Assembly (NCBI GenBank): GCA_023382595.1
Contig: JAHDWB010000001.1
Location: forward strand, 1,860,001-1,924,000
Origin: Anaerolineales bacterium
GTDB taxonomy: Bacteria > Chloroflexota > Anaerolineae > Anaerolineales > Villigracilaceae
Length of the DNA: 64,000 nt
Direction of reading: 5' to 3'
Part shown: in pieces, positions 43,106-52,113 of the stretch
How the letters are laid out: each line of letters opens with the position of its first letter
How positions within the stretch are numbered: position 1 is the first letter of the stretch
Position numbers and translations under genes: made by a program
Notes under the pieces: generated by a model
Database searches by the model: none
What the model saw: only the letters and a program-made list of their open reading frames with translations
What the model was told of the DNA's origin: nothing

Positions 43106-44170
43106 ATGTCACTCCGCAACCTCACCCTCATCCAAAAAATCATCGTCACCGGCTTGGGCATCGGCTTCACAGGTCTGTGCGTGCTCTTTGCCTATGCTGT
43201 CATCGTTGTTGCCAACGAACCGTTGGAGCAGGGAACACCGACGCCCGCGCTTGTCTTCCCTCCCTTGGAGACTCCCACGCTCACACTTGCGGACATCCCC
43301 ACAGAGTTTGCCACGCTTCCTCCGACCTTTGAACTGCCCACTCCGACCGAATTCATCCCCACGCCCCAGCCGACCTACAATGACGCCTCGCCGCCAAGCG
43401 GGAAGATCGCCTTCGCTTGTTACATCCAGCAAATTGACCAGATCTGCCTGCTCAACGCGGATGGGAGCGGGCGAAAACAACTCACCAGCCTCAGCGCCAC
43501 GGCGTTCTATCCGTCCGTTTCGCCCGATGGTCAGACCATCTTCTTCTCCTCGCGCGACAGCGGAAATTTCGAGATCTATTCGATTGACATCAGCGGGAAT
43601 AACCTAAAGAAACTGACGAACGGCATCGGTTCGCTCTACGCGCCTGAAATGTCCCCGAACGGCGAGTGGATCATTTTTACCAACGGCAATAGCGGACTGT
43701 GGCTGATGCGTCCCGACGGCAGGAATCCCCGCGCATTGACAAATCGCAACGACATCGACCCGACCTGGTCACCGGATGGCTCGATGATCGCCTTCGCCTC
43801 CTCGCGTTCAGGCGCGCGCCAGCTCTTCGTCATGAACGCGGATGGGACGGACGTTCAACAGGTCACCGACCTGAACAATATGGGCGGGCGCAATACCTGG
43901 TCGCCGGATGGCAATCAACTCGCCTTCTACCGCGGACCGCGCGGCGACCGCAATATCTACATCATCAACATCGACGGTACGGGCTTGGTCAAGCTCACGA
44001 ACGGCGGTGACAATCTCGCCCCTTCCTGGTCGCCGGACGGGGAATGGATCACGTTCACATCCTACCGCGACGGCAACAACGAACTCTATATCATGCGCCC
44101 CGACGGCACGGACGTGAGGAGATTGACGAACAGTCCCATCTCCGATTGGCAGCCGAGGTGGGGACCGTAA
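43106..44170 (+). CDS. TolB-type beta-propeller (PD40) protein with N-terminal membrane anchor
   Basis: A 354-residue protein. One hydrophobic helix (~11-33) is followed by a Pro/Thr linker (~38-95), then about six PD40 blades (~100-354) with the repeated pattern 'SPDG..I.F.S.RDGN.ELYIM..DGT..R.LT'. Such exported propellers act as protein- or glycan-interaction scaffolds. It starts 30 nt after the orphan gene and is probably co-transcribed. Its stop abuts the convergent CAP-domain gene. Confidence 0.88.
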   Translation: MSLRNLTLIQKIIVTGLGIGFTGLCVLFAYAVIVVANEPLEQGTPTPALVFPPLETPTLTLADIPTEFATLPPTFELPTPTEFIPTPQPTYNDASPPSGKIAFACYIQQIDQICLLNADGSGRKQLTSLSATAFYPSVSPDGQTIFFSSRDSGNFEIYSIDISGNNLKKLTNGIGSLYAPEMSPNGEWIIFTNGNSGLWLMRPDGRNPRALTNRNDIDPTWSPDGSMIAFASSRSGARQLFVMNADGTDVQQVTDLNNMGGRNTWSPDGNQLAFYRGPRGDRNIYIINIDGTGLVKLTNGGDNLAPSWSPDGEWITFTSYRDGNNELYIMRPDGTDVRRLTNSPISDWQPRWGP

Positions 44171-45208
44171 TCACGGACTCCCCAGCACCACCGCAATATA
44201 ATCCCCATACGAACCGTTGGAAGAATACGCGTAGCCCACGCCCATTTCTGTCGTGCGCGCCTTCAGGATGGCGTCGCGGTGGATCTGGTCGTTCATCCAC
44301 CATATCATTGCTGCCTGCGGACCGCCTCCGCCGTAGATGATCTCCTCCACAAATGAAGGCGAGTATCCCGTTGCCAGTACCCGCGCGCGGATGGAGGATC
44401 CGTTCGAGCCGGTGTGGCTGATCATGTTGTTACATGCCATGTCCGCGGCGTGTGCTTGGGCGGCGCTCGCCAAGAAGGAATTGATTCTCAAAGCAGGCAA
44501 GCCCGCCTTGGCGCGTTCCGCGTTGATGAGCGAAGCAATCTGTTCGACGTAACCGGCGTTCTGGCTGTAATTGCAGTTCCCGCCGCCGGTGCCGGGGGGC
44601 GTGCTGCCCGCGTTCCCGCCTCCACCGCCGGAACTGGTCGGCTGGGGAACCGTCCCGCCGCTGCCGACGGCGATCTTCACCCAAAAGGTCTTCTCGATGC
44701 CGATCGGCACGTCCCCGCCGTTCAGGTCGTTGAGCGTAAAGTATCCCGTGTACGATCCGTTCGCGCTCGGCGCGGTCAGATCCACTGAAACGAGGGCATT
44801 GGTCTTCGGCAGTGTATCAGGGATCGGGGCGGAGAGAGGCGCGTTCATCTGGTCTCCGGCGGCAAACTTGAGCGTGTATCCGATCCACGGGCAGGTTCCC
44901 GTGTTGACGAATTCCCATGTCTTCGTGAAGGTTTCGCCCGGGCTCACGCGCGTTCCGTCCTGAATGGTCACGTCGCGCAGCAGCACCGCGCTGTTCGTGC
45001 AGTTGGGCGGCATGGTGACGGAGAGGGTGGGCGTCAGTGTGATCTCAGGCGTGGGCGTGAGAGTGGGCGGCACAAAAACCACTTGGGTTGGCGGCAATGT
45101 GGCGGTGACGAATCCTTCGGGTGCCGGCGTGGGTGCATCGCCGACCTGCACCGAAATGCAGGAGGCGAGCAGGGTGGCGATCAGGAGAAAAAGAACTGTT
45201 TTTTTCAT
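44171..45208 (-). CDS. Lipoprotein with NBR1-type Ig domain and CAP/SCP domain
   Basis: A 345-residue lipoprotein. The lipobox 'LLASC' ends near Cys 17, and a Thr/Pro linker follows (~25-68). Residues ~70-180 match the NBR1_Ig_like (Ig/FN3-like) domain ('VSPGETFTKTWEFVNTGTCPW'). A Gly/Ser linker with a run of Gly precedes a CAP domain (~215-345). In the CAP domain 'LINAERAKAGLPALRINSFLASAAQAHAADMACNNMISHTGSNG' and 'HRDAILKARTTEMGVGYAY' carry the conserved His and Glu residues. It is surface-exposed, possibly binding cell-wall glycan or lipids. Confidence 0.9.
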   Translation of the reverse strand: MKKTVLFLLIATLLASCISVQVGDAPTPAPEGFVTATLPPTQVVFVPPTLTPTPEITLTPTLSVTMPPNCTNSAVLLRDVTIQDGTRVSPGETFTKTWEFVNTGTCPWIGYTLKFAAGDQMNAPLSAPIPDTLPKTNALVSVDLTAPSANGSYTGYFTLNDLNGGDVPIGIEKTFWVKIAVGSGGTVPQPTSSGGGGGNAGSTPPGTGGGNCNYSQNAGYVEQIASLINAERAKAGLPALRINSFLASAAQAHAADMACNNMISHTGSNGSSIRARVLATGYSPSFVEEIIYGGGGPQAAMIWWMNDQIHRDAILKARTTEMGVGYAYSSNGSYGDYIAVVLGSP

Positions 45209-45224
45209 TGTATAAATTTTTGGA

Positions 45225-47456
45225 TCAGAACATCATCAACTGTCCCGTGGATTTCTCCACCGGGTCGCTGGCGATCTGCTCTTCGAACGTTTCCCGCGTC
45301 AATATCGGGACCTCAGCCAGGCTTCTCACCAGACGATATTTCATCAACCGACGCGTTTTCAAACGCTCCTTGAGCAACGGATCGCGCTCCTGTTTATATG
45401 CGACCAGCGCCGCGCGCCCGCCGGGAATGACGATTACGGTTTGTTCGTCGCTGGTGTCCAGCGCGCGGTGGACCAGCGCCGACGCCAGTACGTAGAACTT
45501 CCTTGCGGTTTTTCCGTTTTCGTTCCAGGTCAGCACTTTATCATCTTTGGATGAAACGTAGTTAAGTCTTTGTCCGATCTTTTCCAACATTCCGAACATA
45601 TTCTTCATCTCGTCGCGCCGGACAGATGCGACATCCTCCGCGCGCAATGCCCAACCGCCGCCGTCTTTTTCCGCGTAGGAATTCAACACTGCGTAGATCA
45701 ATCCTTTTGGCGGGGTCATCAAGCCCGTGAACTGTTTGTTCAAATCTTCTTCGACATCCAAAAAAAGCGGATTTGGATTCTTTTGAAGATACGTCACCAC
45801 TGCCACTTCCACACGGTCAGAGAGCGACTCACCTTTTTCGGTGGTTGAGTAGCCCGCGTTCGTCGGGCGTACCGAAACCACCCCCCACATCCCCGTATCC
45901 ACTGCATCGCCGGTCGAATAGTGATGAAATCCCTTCTCTTCCTTCAACGCTTTATCGAGTAATCCGTTCGTTCTGCGCATCGCTTCATCGAACTCGTCCC
46001 CGCTTTGTTTCAGGGCATTCGCTTCGGTCAGCGTGATCAAGCCCGCTATATGCAAATGCAAATAATCCACAGGCTCGCCTCGTTCCGACAAAAACTCGCG
46101 CATCGTCTTTCGCACCGCATCCAGATCCGCCGCGCCAGCTTCCGTTTTTTGCGCGCTCTTCCAGACGACCTGCACGGCATCATGTTCCGTGCGCAATGCC
46201 GCGCTTTCCAGTGAAAATCCCGCCGTGTGTGCGGCAGTGAACGCGGAGGTAAGGAACGGCGCTTCGGGTTCGGGGATCAACCCGAACATCGGCACGCCGT
46301 CCGCGAGCAGTTCGTTCAAGTGGCTGAACATGGCGAACAGCGCGGTCGCGTTCCACGCCCAGTCGTAGCGTCTGCGGCGCAGCGCAACTTTATACGGCTC
46401 GACCGCGTCCTTGCCCCACAGCCAGCCAGCCCACAATGCCGAGAGAGTCCAAAACGCCTGATTCGGGCGCGGCACTGCTCCGATCACTGCCGCGATCGGG
46501 ATTTCACGCTTGACTTCATGCGCCAGGTCACGCAGGCGACCTTCGTAGATGCAGATGCCGCCCGTCTCCGGGATCTTCTTGGGCCACGCTTCACACGGGA
46601 CTGGGGAACCTGATCGGGCAAACAAACCGACTCCACGCTCGAGCATCATCCACACATTGTGCTCGCGGAATTGATTTGGCGTGCTCAATTGCTTCGGGCG
46701 CGGACGTTCCGTAGGATGACTCCATAATGTGTTGCCTGCGTCACAAGCCAGTAGTGTCAGCGCGGTCAATGCGCGTTTTCTCTCAGCAGATAGATTTAAA
46801 CTGTCCAGACGGTTGATGATCGTTGTCAGCACATACAGCGGGCGCGGCAGATAATGCTCGATGGCTTCCTCCGCGTAAAAGCGGTCTTCGTCTTTGAGCG
46901 AGATCACCCGCTCGAACGCCCGCGAGCGGTGCAGGGCGTCCGTGGCGGCGATCTTCTTGGCGTTTTCCATATCCTGTTCTGTGACAAGCCGCTCACCACC
47001 ATCTTTGCAATGCGGACATTCATATATGCGCGCGTACGGCGTCTCTTCGCCTTTGCGCCATAAAAAGGCTGTTGCCTGGATCTGCTCTTCGCATTTTTCG
47101 CATGATGTGAGATACAGGGACTGGAAATGTGCTTCAAGCCGTTCATTCCCTTTTTTGACGGCAGCCAGGTCCGCGATTGCGGCAATGAATTCTGATTCGG
47201 GCGGCGGGTTGGCGAAGATCTCCAGCAGGAAGCGTGTGATGGGATTGTTCGCCGTCACCAATACGCGGTGTCCGCTGCGGGCGGCTTCAAGGACAAGCTG
47301 CGGGGAGAATCCGAACGGGTCGAGCAGCCAGCTTGAGGGTTTGTCCAGAAGCGCGAGCCAGCCGGCGATGACCCCGTCCTCCAGCGCTGGAAGAAAGCGT
47401 GCAAGCGGACCGGTGTCCGCGGGTTTGAATCCTGCGATGTAGGGTTGGAAATCCAT
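45225..47456 (-). CDS. DNA-methylase-like protein (DUF1156-type architecture) with degenerate active site
   Basis: A 743-residue protein. Residues ~35-70 'WLLDPFGFSPQLVLEAARSGHRVLVTANNPITRFLLE' mirror the SAM-binding 'DPFxGxGTTLLEAxRxGxxVxGxDxNP' of N6-adenine/N4-cytosine methylases. However, the Gly-x-Gly and the acidic Asp are lost, and I find no (D/N/S)PPY motif. A zinc ribbon (~125-160) has 'CEKC' and 'CPHC'. The layout resembles DUF1156 proteins. ATG 47456 is chosen over TTG 47489, which overlaps a palindrome. A palindromic repeat is embedded in frame at 45843. Probable loss of methyltransferase activity is an inference. Confidence 0.65.
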   Translation of the reverse strand: MDFQPYIAGFKPADTGPLARFLPALEDGVIAGWLALLDKPSSWLLDPFGFSPQLVLEAARSGHRVLVTANNPITRFLLEIFANPPPESEFIAAIADLAAVKKGNERLEAHFQSLYLTSCEKCEEQIQATAFLWRKGEETPYARIYECPHCKDGGERLVTEQDMENAKKIAATDALHRSRAFERVISLKDEDRFYAEEAIEHYLPRPLYVLTTIINRLDSLNLSAERKRALTALTLLACDAGNTLWSHPTERPRPKQLSTPNQFREHNVWMMLERGVGLFARSGSPVPCEAWPKKIPETGGICIYEGRLRDLAHEVKREIPIAAVIGAVPRPNQAFWTLSALWAGWLWGKDAVEPYKVALRRRRYDWAWNATALFAMFSHLNELLADGVPMFGLIPEPEAPFLTSAFTAAHTAGFSLESAALRTEHDAVQVVWKSAQKTEAGAADLDAVRKTMREFLSERGEPVDYLHLHIAGLITLTEANALKQSGDEFDEAMRRTNGLLDKALKEEKGFHHYSTGDAVDTGMWGVVSVRPTNAGYSTTEKGESLSDRVEVAVVTYLQKNPNPLFLDVEEDLNKQFTGLMTPPKGLIYAVLNSYAEKDGGGWALRAEDVASVRRDEMKNMFGMLEKIGQRLNYVSSKDDKVLTWNENGKTARKFYVLASALVHRALDTSDEQTVIVIPGGRAALVAYKQERDPLLKERLKTRRLMKYRLVRSLAEVPILTRETFEEQIASDPVEKSTGQLMMF
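45843..45879. repeat. GGTTGAGTAG-type palindromic repeat inside a coding sequence
   Basis: GGTTGAGTAG, a CCCG...CGGG stem and ACCGAAACC match the intergenic copies at 30577 and 60119. It is translated in the minus-strand gene as 'VVSVRPTNAGYSTT'. Confidence 0.8.
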
Positions 47457-47480
47457 CTTAAATCGGTATTTTTCTGGCGC

Positions 47481-47500
47481 GATTATCAAATTTGATAATC
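47481..47500. promoter_or_regulatory. Perfect 20-bp palindrome in a divergent promoter region
   Basis: GATTATCAAATTTGATAATC is fully self-complementary and lies between the methylase-like gene (minus) and the pseudo-receiver gene (plus). It has no loop or T-run, so it is an operator candidate and not a terminator. Confidence 0.6.
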
Positions 47501-47554
47501 GATGGATAAAATTGTAATCGAAAAGGTGTTAGAATTCGCATAAGGATAATTCAG

Positions 47555-48706
47555 ATGACCACCGGGGAACGCATTCTCATTGTTGAAAACGACCCAGATA
47601 TTGCGGATCTGATCGGCAGACAGTCACTGCAGCCGCTCGGCTATCAGGTGACGGTTGTTTCTGATGCCGCTTCTGCTCTGAAATATGCGGTTCAGACTCC
47701 CCCGGACCTGATCCTGGCAAATATCAATTTGCCGGGTTTGAGCGGGAAAGACCTGCTTGCCGCTTTCAGTTCGCAAAGTGTGCGCTCGCCCGTGATCGTG
47801 ATCGCTGAAAAAGGGCAGGAACCGGATGCGATCCAAGCCTTCCGCCTCGGTGCCACGGATGTGATGTTCTGGCCCCTGCGGGATGCGGAAGTGGTGTCCA
47901 TTGTCGAACGCGCCCTGCGTCAGACTCAGGAGACGCGCGAACGCCAGAAACTTGACCGTCAGCTGAAGGCGACCAACGACGAATTGCAAAAACGCCTGCG
48001 AGACCTGACGACCATTCTTGCCACTGCCAAGGCGGTGGTCTCCCTCACCGATCAACGCAAGTTATTTGACCGTTTGCTTGAAAGCGCCCTGCAATTGGGC
48101 GAAGCAGACCTTTGCTGGTTGATGCTGCGCGACGAGAAGAGCAATAGTTACATTTTGCGTGCCCAGCGCAGTCTGCCCGATTCGTGGGCGAAGAAAATGA
48201 ACCAGCCCGTGGACGATGGCATCAGTTCGCTGGTGGCGCTTTCCGGGGAGAGTCTGTTCATGAACGGGGCTCCCTTGCAAAAGTTCAAGATTGCGGCGCT
48301 TGGCAAGTCTGTGGGCGTGATTCCCATCAAGATCAAGAACGAGGTCATTGGGTTGTTGATCGTGGTGCGCAAGAAGGATAACGAGTTTTCGCGCGATGCC
48401 CAGACCATGCTCGAAGCCATGGCGGATTACGCTTCGATCTCTCTTGTGAATGCGAGGTTGTTCCGCGCCCTTGAGCAGACGGCTGAAAATGCGCGCGCAG
48501 GCGAGAAGCGCCGTCAAGCCGCGCTGGAGACACTGCGTGAAACGATCCAAGGTGAGGTACAGGCGGCTGTCTATCCGTTGAACCTGCTGTTGACGGAAAT
48601 GCCCGGCGCTTTGAACGAAGAACAGAAGAAGGCGCTTGAATCCGTGCAGGCAGCCTTGCAACGCCTGACGCGTTCCTCAGAAAAGACCATCGCTCCGCAC
48701 AACTGA
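47555..48706 (+). CDS. Pseudo-receiver plus GAF signalling protein
   Basis: A 383-residue cytoplasmic protein. Residues ~6-122 have the CheY fold with the acidic pair 'END', but the phosphoacceptor Asp is Asn56 ('LILANINLPG') and the conserved Lys is Trp106 ('MFWPLRD'), so phosphorylation is not expected. A helical linker (~122-165) joins a GAF domain (~165-310). A C-terminal helix region (~315-383) resembles a DHp-like coil without a His box. It precedes a histidine kinase by 19 nt, suggesting the two form one signalling unit. Confidence 0.85.
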   Translation: MTTGERILIVENDPDIADLIGRQSLQPLGYQVTVVSDAASALKYAVQTPPDLILANINLPGLSGKDLLAAFSSQSVRSPVIVIAEKGQEPDAIQAFRLGATDVMFWPLRDAEVVSIVERALRQTQETRERQKLDRQLKATNDELQKRLRDLTTILATAKAVVSLTDQRKLFDRLLESALQLGEADLCWLMLRDEKSNSYILRAQRSLPDSWAKKMNQPVDDGISSLVALSGESLFMNGAPLQKFKIAALGKSVGVIPIKIKNEVIGLLIVVRKKDNEFSRDAQTMLEAMADYASISLVNARLFRALEQTAENARAGEKRRQAALETLRETIQGEVQAAVYPLNLLLTEMPGALNEEQKKALESVQAALQRLTRSSEKTIAPHN

Positions 48707-48725
48707 CGAGGATTTCATTGACTCC

Positions 48726-50174
48726 ATGATGAAACAGGAACTCATCCTACTGGCACTGGACGCATCCCCGATCCTCGATCTGATGGAGCGGGCTTTACGC
48801 GCGGCGGGGTATGAAGTGGCGGTTGCGCATGATCGCCCATCGATGGATAAGTCCATTCAGGAGGCGATACCGGCTCTTGTGATCATCGGTGAGAAATTTG
48901 CGGATGCGGAAGGGCTGTCCATGTCGCGGGAAATGTTGGAGCGTTTCCCAACCCTGCCGATCATTTTGTACACCGAACAGGATACTACGGGATTGCTCCG
49001 GTCCACGTTTAAGACGGGGCTGATGGGATATCTTTGTCCCCCGCTCAAAGTGGATGACATCGTGGATGAGGTTCAGCGGAGTTTGAACCGCGCGCGGAGT
49101 TTGGGGGATTGGCTTCGGCGTGAAGTGAAGCGGACAACTGCGTCGCTGGAGAAGAAAGCCAAAATATCGGAAACAGAACGAATTAAGTTGGAGGCGATCA
49201 TCTCGAACATTCAGGATGGGGTGATCGTGATCGATGAGCATCAGCACATCCTGCTGATCAACCATGCTGTGCGGGACATTTTCCGCCTGAGCGGTGATCC
49301 GCTTGCAGGCAAGCCGCTGAAGGATGTCATTGCGAACGATGATCTGCATGCTCTGCTGGTGCGCGCCAGTGATGGACCGTTGAAATATCATGAGATCAAT
49401 TTCAACGACGGGCGGGTCTTCAACGCGCAATACACGCCCATCCCCAAGATCGGCGGTGCGGTGACCATGCAGGATATTTCCTACCTGAAGGAACTTGACC
49501 GCCTTAAAAGCGACTTCATCCATACGATTTCGCACGACCTGCGCTCGCCGTTGACCGCCATCCTTGGATATACCGAATTGATCGAACGTACGGGGTCGCT
49601 GAACCAGACGCAGCATGAATTTCTACACCGCCTGCAGGGAAGTGTCCAGCACGTGACCAGCCTGGTCAATGACCTGCTTGATCTGGGGCGCATGGAGGCG
49701 GGGTTCGATACGCGCCGCGAGACGGTTCACATCGAGAATGTGCTCAAATATACGCTGGATGTGGTCGAACCGAGCGTACGCAAAAAAAACATCAAACTTT
49801 CAAAGGAAATTGCCGATGGGCTGCGCCCGCTGCGGGCGAACCCGATCCGCATCCGGCAGATGCTGGATAATCTCGTAGTCAATGCCATCAAATACACCCC
49901 GAATGAAGGCAGCGTGACTGTCAGCATGTCCATGCAGGATGATCAGATCGTGATCCGCGTGCAGGATACCGGACCGGGAATCCCGCCGGATGAGCAGGCG
50001 CGCGTGTTCGAGAAGTTCTATCGCGCCACGAACCGGCCCGACGGTGTGGAAGGCTCCGGGCTGGGGCTTGCCATCGTCAAATCCATCGTGGACAGCCAAC
50101 AGGGACGTGTATGGGTTGAAGCCAATGCAGAGCAGGGATCCACATTCGTTGTCCTTCTGCCGGCGGAAGAGTAA
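48726..50174 (+). CDS. Sensor histidine kinase with N-terminal pseudo-receiver and PAS domain
   Basis: A 482-residue soluble kinase. Residues ~5-118 have a receiver-like fold in which the phosphoacceptor position is Gly55 ('LVIIGEKFAD'). A coiled linker, then PAS (~150-255), HisKA with 'FIHTISHDLRSPL' (His ~269), and HATPase_c with 'NLVVNAIKYTPNEG', 'DTGPGIP' and 'GSGLGLAIVKS' follow. The catalytic boxes are complete. With the upstream protein it makes a cytoplasmic module with two non-phosphorylatable receivers. No output regulator is adjacent. Confidence 0.9.
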   Translation: MMKQELILLALDASPILDLMERALRAAGYEVAVAHDRPSMDKSIQEAIPALVIIGEKFADAEGLSMSREMLERFPTLPIILYTEQDTTGLLRSTFKTGLMGYLCPPLKVDDIVDEVQRSLNRARSLGDWLRREVKRTTASLEKKAKISETERIKLEAIISNIQDGVIVIDEHQHILLINHAVRDIFRLSGDPLAGKPLKDVIANDDLHALLVRASDGPLKYHEINFNDGRVFNAQYTPIPKIGGAVTMQDISYLKELDRLKSDFIHTISHDLRSPLTAILGYTELIERTGSLNQTQHEFLHRLQGSVQHVTSLVNDLLDLGRMEAGFDTRRETVHIENVLKYTLDVVEPSVRKKNIKLSKEIADGLRPLRANPIRIRQMLDNLVVNAIKYTPNEGSVTVSMSMQDDQIVIRVQDTGPGIPPDEQARVFEKFYRATNRPDGVEGSGLGLAIVKSIVDSQQGRVWVEANAEQGSTFVVLLPAEE

Positions 50175-50213
50175 TATTCTTTTGCAGGAATTAAAAAACC
50201 GAAGTTAAAATGC

Positions 50214-50239
50214 TGACGCCGGGTGTGAACCCGGCGTCA
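50214..50239 (+). terminator. Hairpin terminator
   Basis: TGACGCCGGGT / ACCCGGCGTCA around GTGA, 39 nt after the kinase stop. The remainder to 50413 holds no convincing gene. Confidence 0.7.
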
Positions 50240-50413
50240 ACTTTCGCCAAAGGAGGAGACAGGGATGAGCAGTATTGGAGGTGTCTTCCGTCTCCGTATT
50301 GATAGTAGCCCATATTGCGGTTTTCAACCATCGTAGAATGTCACTGAAAAGTGTGACAAAATTCACAAACAAGCAGGGAAGTTCCCTACCCTTGAATCAT
50401 GGGAAGTGGATAT

Positions 50414-51022
50414 TCATTTGCGGGGCAGGCGGGAAAGGATGGATGAATCGCGTTTCTTTTGCGGAGCGGATTCGGTTTGCCCGCTCCGCATACTTTCCAA
50501 TTCGCCACTGAAGCGCATCCAATCCTCCACGAGAATGACGAAATGCGGGCTTTTATCCTTGAAGAACAGCGGGGAAAGGAACAGCCGCAGCGATGATTGC
50601 GACATGGGAAAGGCGTTCAACTCGATCACCAAGGCGGTCATTTTTGCAAGCGGCTGGATGATCTCCGCCTGCCATTTTGAAACACTGTTTGGCGGGAACA
50701 ACGTTCCCAACGTTGCTGTTGCGGCGCGGCGAATCCGTTTGTACGAAATGTTCAATCGCAGGAACGGCGTTGCCAGCCGCAGATAATCAGGGAAAGCCTG
50801 CACATACGCGCCTTTGCGGATCAGCCACAACAACAAACCGATGAAAAGATTCAAACTGCCAACACTTGCGAGCACAAGCCAGCGCCACTGCTCGTATCCG
50901 CGGCTGAACAGCAGCCATGCCAGCCCAAGCAGGGCGATGCCAAGCGTCAAGACCGCCGGAGTCCAGCGGTTGATCATGTGCGTGTAGACAACTAGCGGAT
51001 AACGTCTGCCGCCCTTTGCCAT
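50414..51022 (-). CDS. Membrane protein of unknown function in the ssb operon
   Basis: A 202-residue protein with two membrane helices (about residues 20-42 and 47-68), followed by a soluble cytoplasmic domain (~75-175) of mixed alpha/beta character that resembles membrane-anchored PH-like modules ('AFPDYLRLATPFLRLNISYKRIRRA'). A basic Ser-rich tail ends it. I do not recognise a family with confidence. It starts 3 nt after the translin-like gene, so it is translationally linked. Confidence 0.65.
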   Translation of the reverse strand: MAKGGRRYPLVVYTHMINRWTPAVLTLGIALLGLAWLLFSRGYEQWRWLVLASVGSLNLFIGLLLWLIRKGAYVQAFPDYLRLATPFLRLNISYKRIRRAATATLGTLFPPNSVSKWQAEIIQPLAKMTALVIELNAFPMSQSSLRLFLSPLFFKDKSPHFVILVEDWMRFSGELESMRSGQTESAPQKKRDSSILSRLPRK

Positions 51023-51025
51023 GAT

Positions 51026-51706
51026 CTATTGATCCTCTTTGGAGCCGCCGCTTCTTTTTTGACCTGCAGCCTGTCCGGCGTTTAACTGACCGATCAACGT
51101 CCCGATGGCTTGTTCGAGGTGCTCCCCGCGCAGGCTGAAAGTGATGTCACCGCGCGTCTTTTCGATGATGCCGCGCGCCAGGTCGGTTTGGCGGCGCAGA
51201 CCGTTGGTGATGGCGTCGGGATAATCCATGGTGACCATGATCGAGTAGATCTCGTCCATGTAACCGAGCAGGCGTTCGGCTTCCTCCGAATATCCGTGGC
51301 GCAGGATATCGAGCGTGCGGCGGCGCAGTTCGCCGACGACTTCCGCCAAACCGTTGAGATAGGTTGCGGGTTCAACGACCAGTTCTTCGGGAGTCTGAAG
51401 CGGTTCGTTGCGGATCAGCGCGCAAGTGACGTTCGCTTCCACGAATTCCTTGAGCGCATCCTGAGTGTATCCCGCATAATACAGGTCGGGATGCTCGGAG
51501 AGCGAGTCGCGCAGTTCGTCCGCAAGTTGGCGCGCTTCCTGCAATTGCGCCTGCATGGTTTCGGTGTCGTCGCGGTGCACGGCGCGGATGGCAAGGGAGC
51601 AGGCGCGGGTCAACTGCCGCGCACGGGCAAGCGCCTGGTCGCGCGCGATGGTGCGGGCATCGAAATTCTTGCGGATCTGTTCCGCGATGGCTTCCAGTTT
51701 GTGCAT
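51026..51706 (-). CDS. Translin-family protein
   Basis: A 226-residue all-helical protein. 'LEAIAEQIRKNFDARTIARDQALARARQLTRACSLAIRAVHR', 'YAGYTQDALKEFVEANVTCALIRNE' and 'DYLNGLAEVVGELRR'-like helices ('YLNGLAEVVGELRRRTLDILRHG') match the translin/TRAX superfamily. In eukaryotes and archaea these proteins bind or cut single-stranded nucleic acid. It follows the DUF3467 gene by 2 nt with a GAAGGAA ribosome binding site, in an operon led by ssb. A function on single-stranded RNA or DNA is inferred from family and context. Confidence 0.82.
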   Translation of the reverse strand: MHKLEAIAEQIRKNFDARTIARDQALARARQLTRACSLAIRAVHRDDTETMQAQLQEARQLADELRDSLSEHPDLYYAGYTQDALKEFVEANVTCALIRNEPLQTPEELVVEPATYLNGLAEVVGELRRRTLDILRHGYSEEAERLLGYMDEIYSIMVTMDYPDAITNGLRRQTDLARGIIEKTRGDITFSLRGEHLEQAIGTLIGQLNAGQAAGQKRSGGSKEDQ

Positions 51707-51708
51707 GG

Positions 51709-52047
51709 TTATTCCTTCGGCGGTTCGGGCGTCGGACCTTGGAACGGCTTGAAGAGGTTGTCTGCGAGGGTGGAGTTGGTCGGAAGGTTGATCTCGCCAA
51801 ATGCGGCTTCGTAACGGGCGATGTTTTCGGTCAGCGCCCGCACGAGTAATTTTGCGCTGAGTGGCGTCATGACAATGCGCGAGCCGATCTTTGCGCGCGG
51901 CTCGCCGGGCAGGAGATGGGCAAAGTCAATCACAATATCGGACGGGGAATGGGCGATGCGCGCGAGGTTGGCATAGACGATCTTAAGATCGGGCGGCAGT
52001 TCAAGCGTGGGACCGGCAGGTTTGGGGGGGATTTGAGGCGTAGTCAT
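51709..52047 (-). CDS. DUF3467 domain protein
   Basis: A 112-residue protein. The core (~20-95) 'LKIVYANLARIAHSPSDIVIDFAHLLPGEPRAKIGSRIVMTPLSAKLLVRALTENIARYEAAFG' is DUF3467, a small domain of unknown function. The ends are Pro-rich and likely disordered. It sits 66 nt after ssb and 2 nt before the translin gene. Confidence 0.88.
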   Translation of the reverse strand: MTTPQIPPKPAGPTLELPPDLKIVYANLARIAHSPSDIVIDFAHLLPGEPRAKIGSRIVMTPLSAKLLVRALTENIARYEAAFGEINLPTNSTLADNLFKPFQGPTPEPPKE

Positions 52048-52113
52048 GAAGGTTTCCTACAAAGGATTGTCCCGCAGGCTGATTCGCATCAATCTGCGGG
52101 ACGGCTGTTTCGG

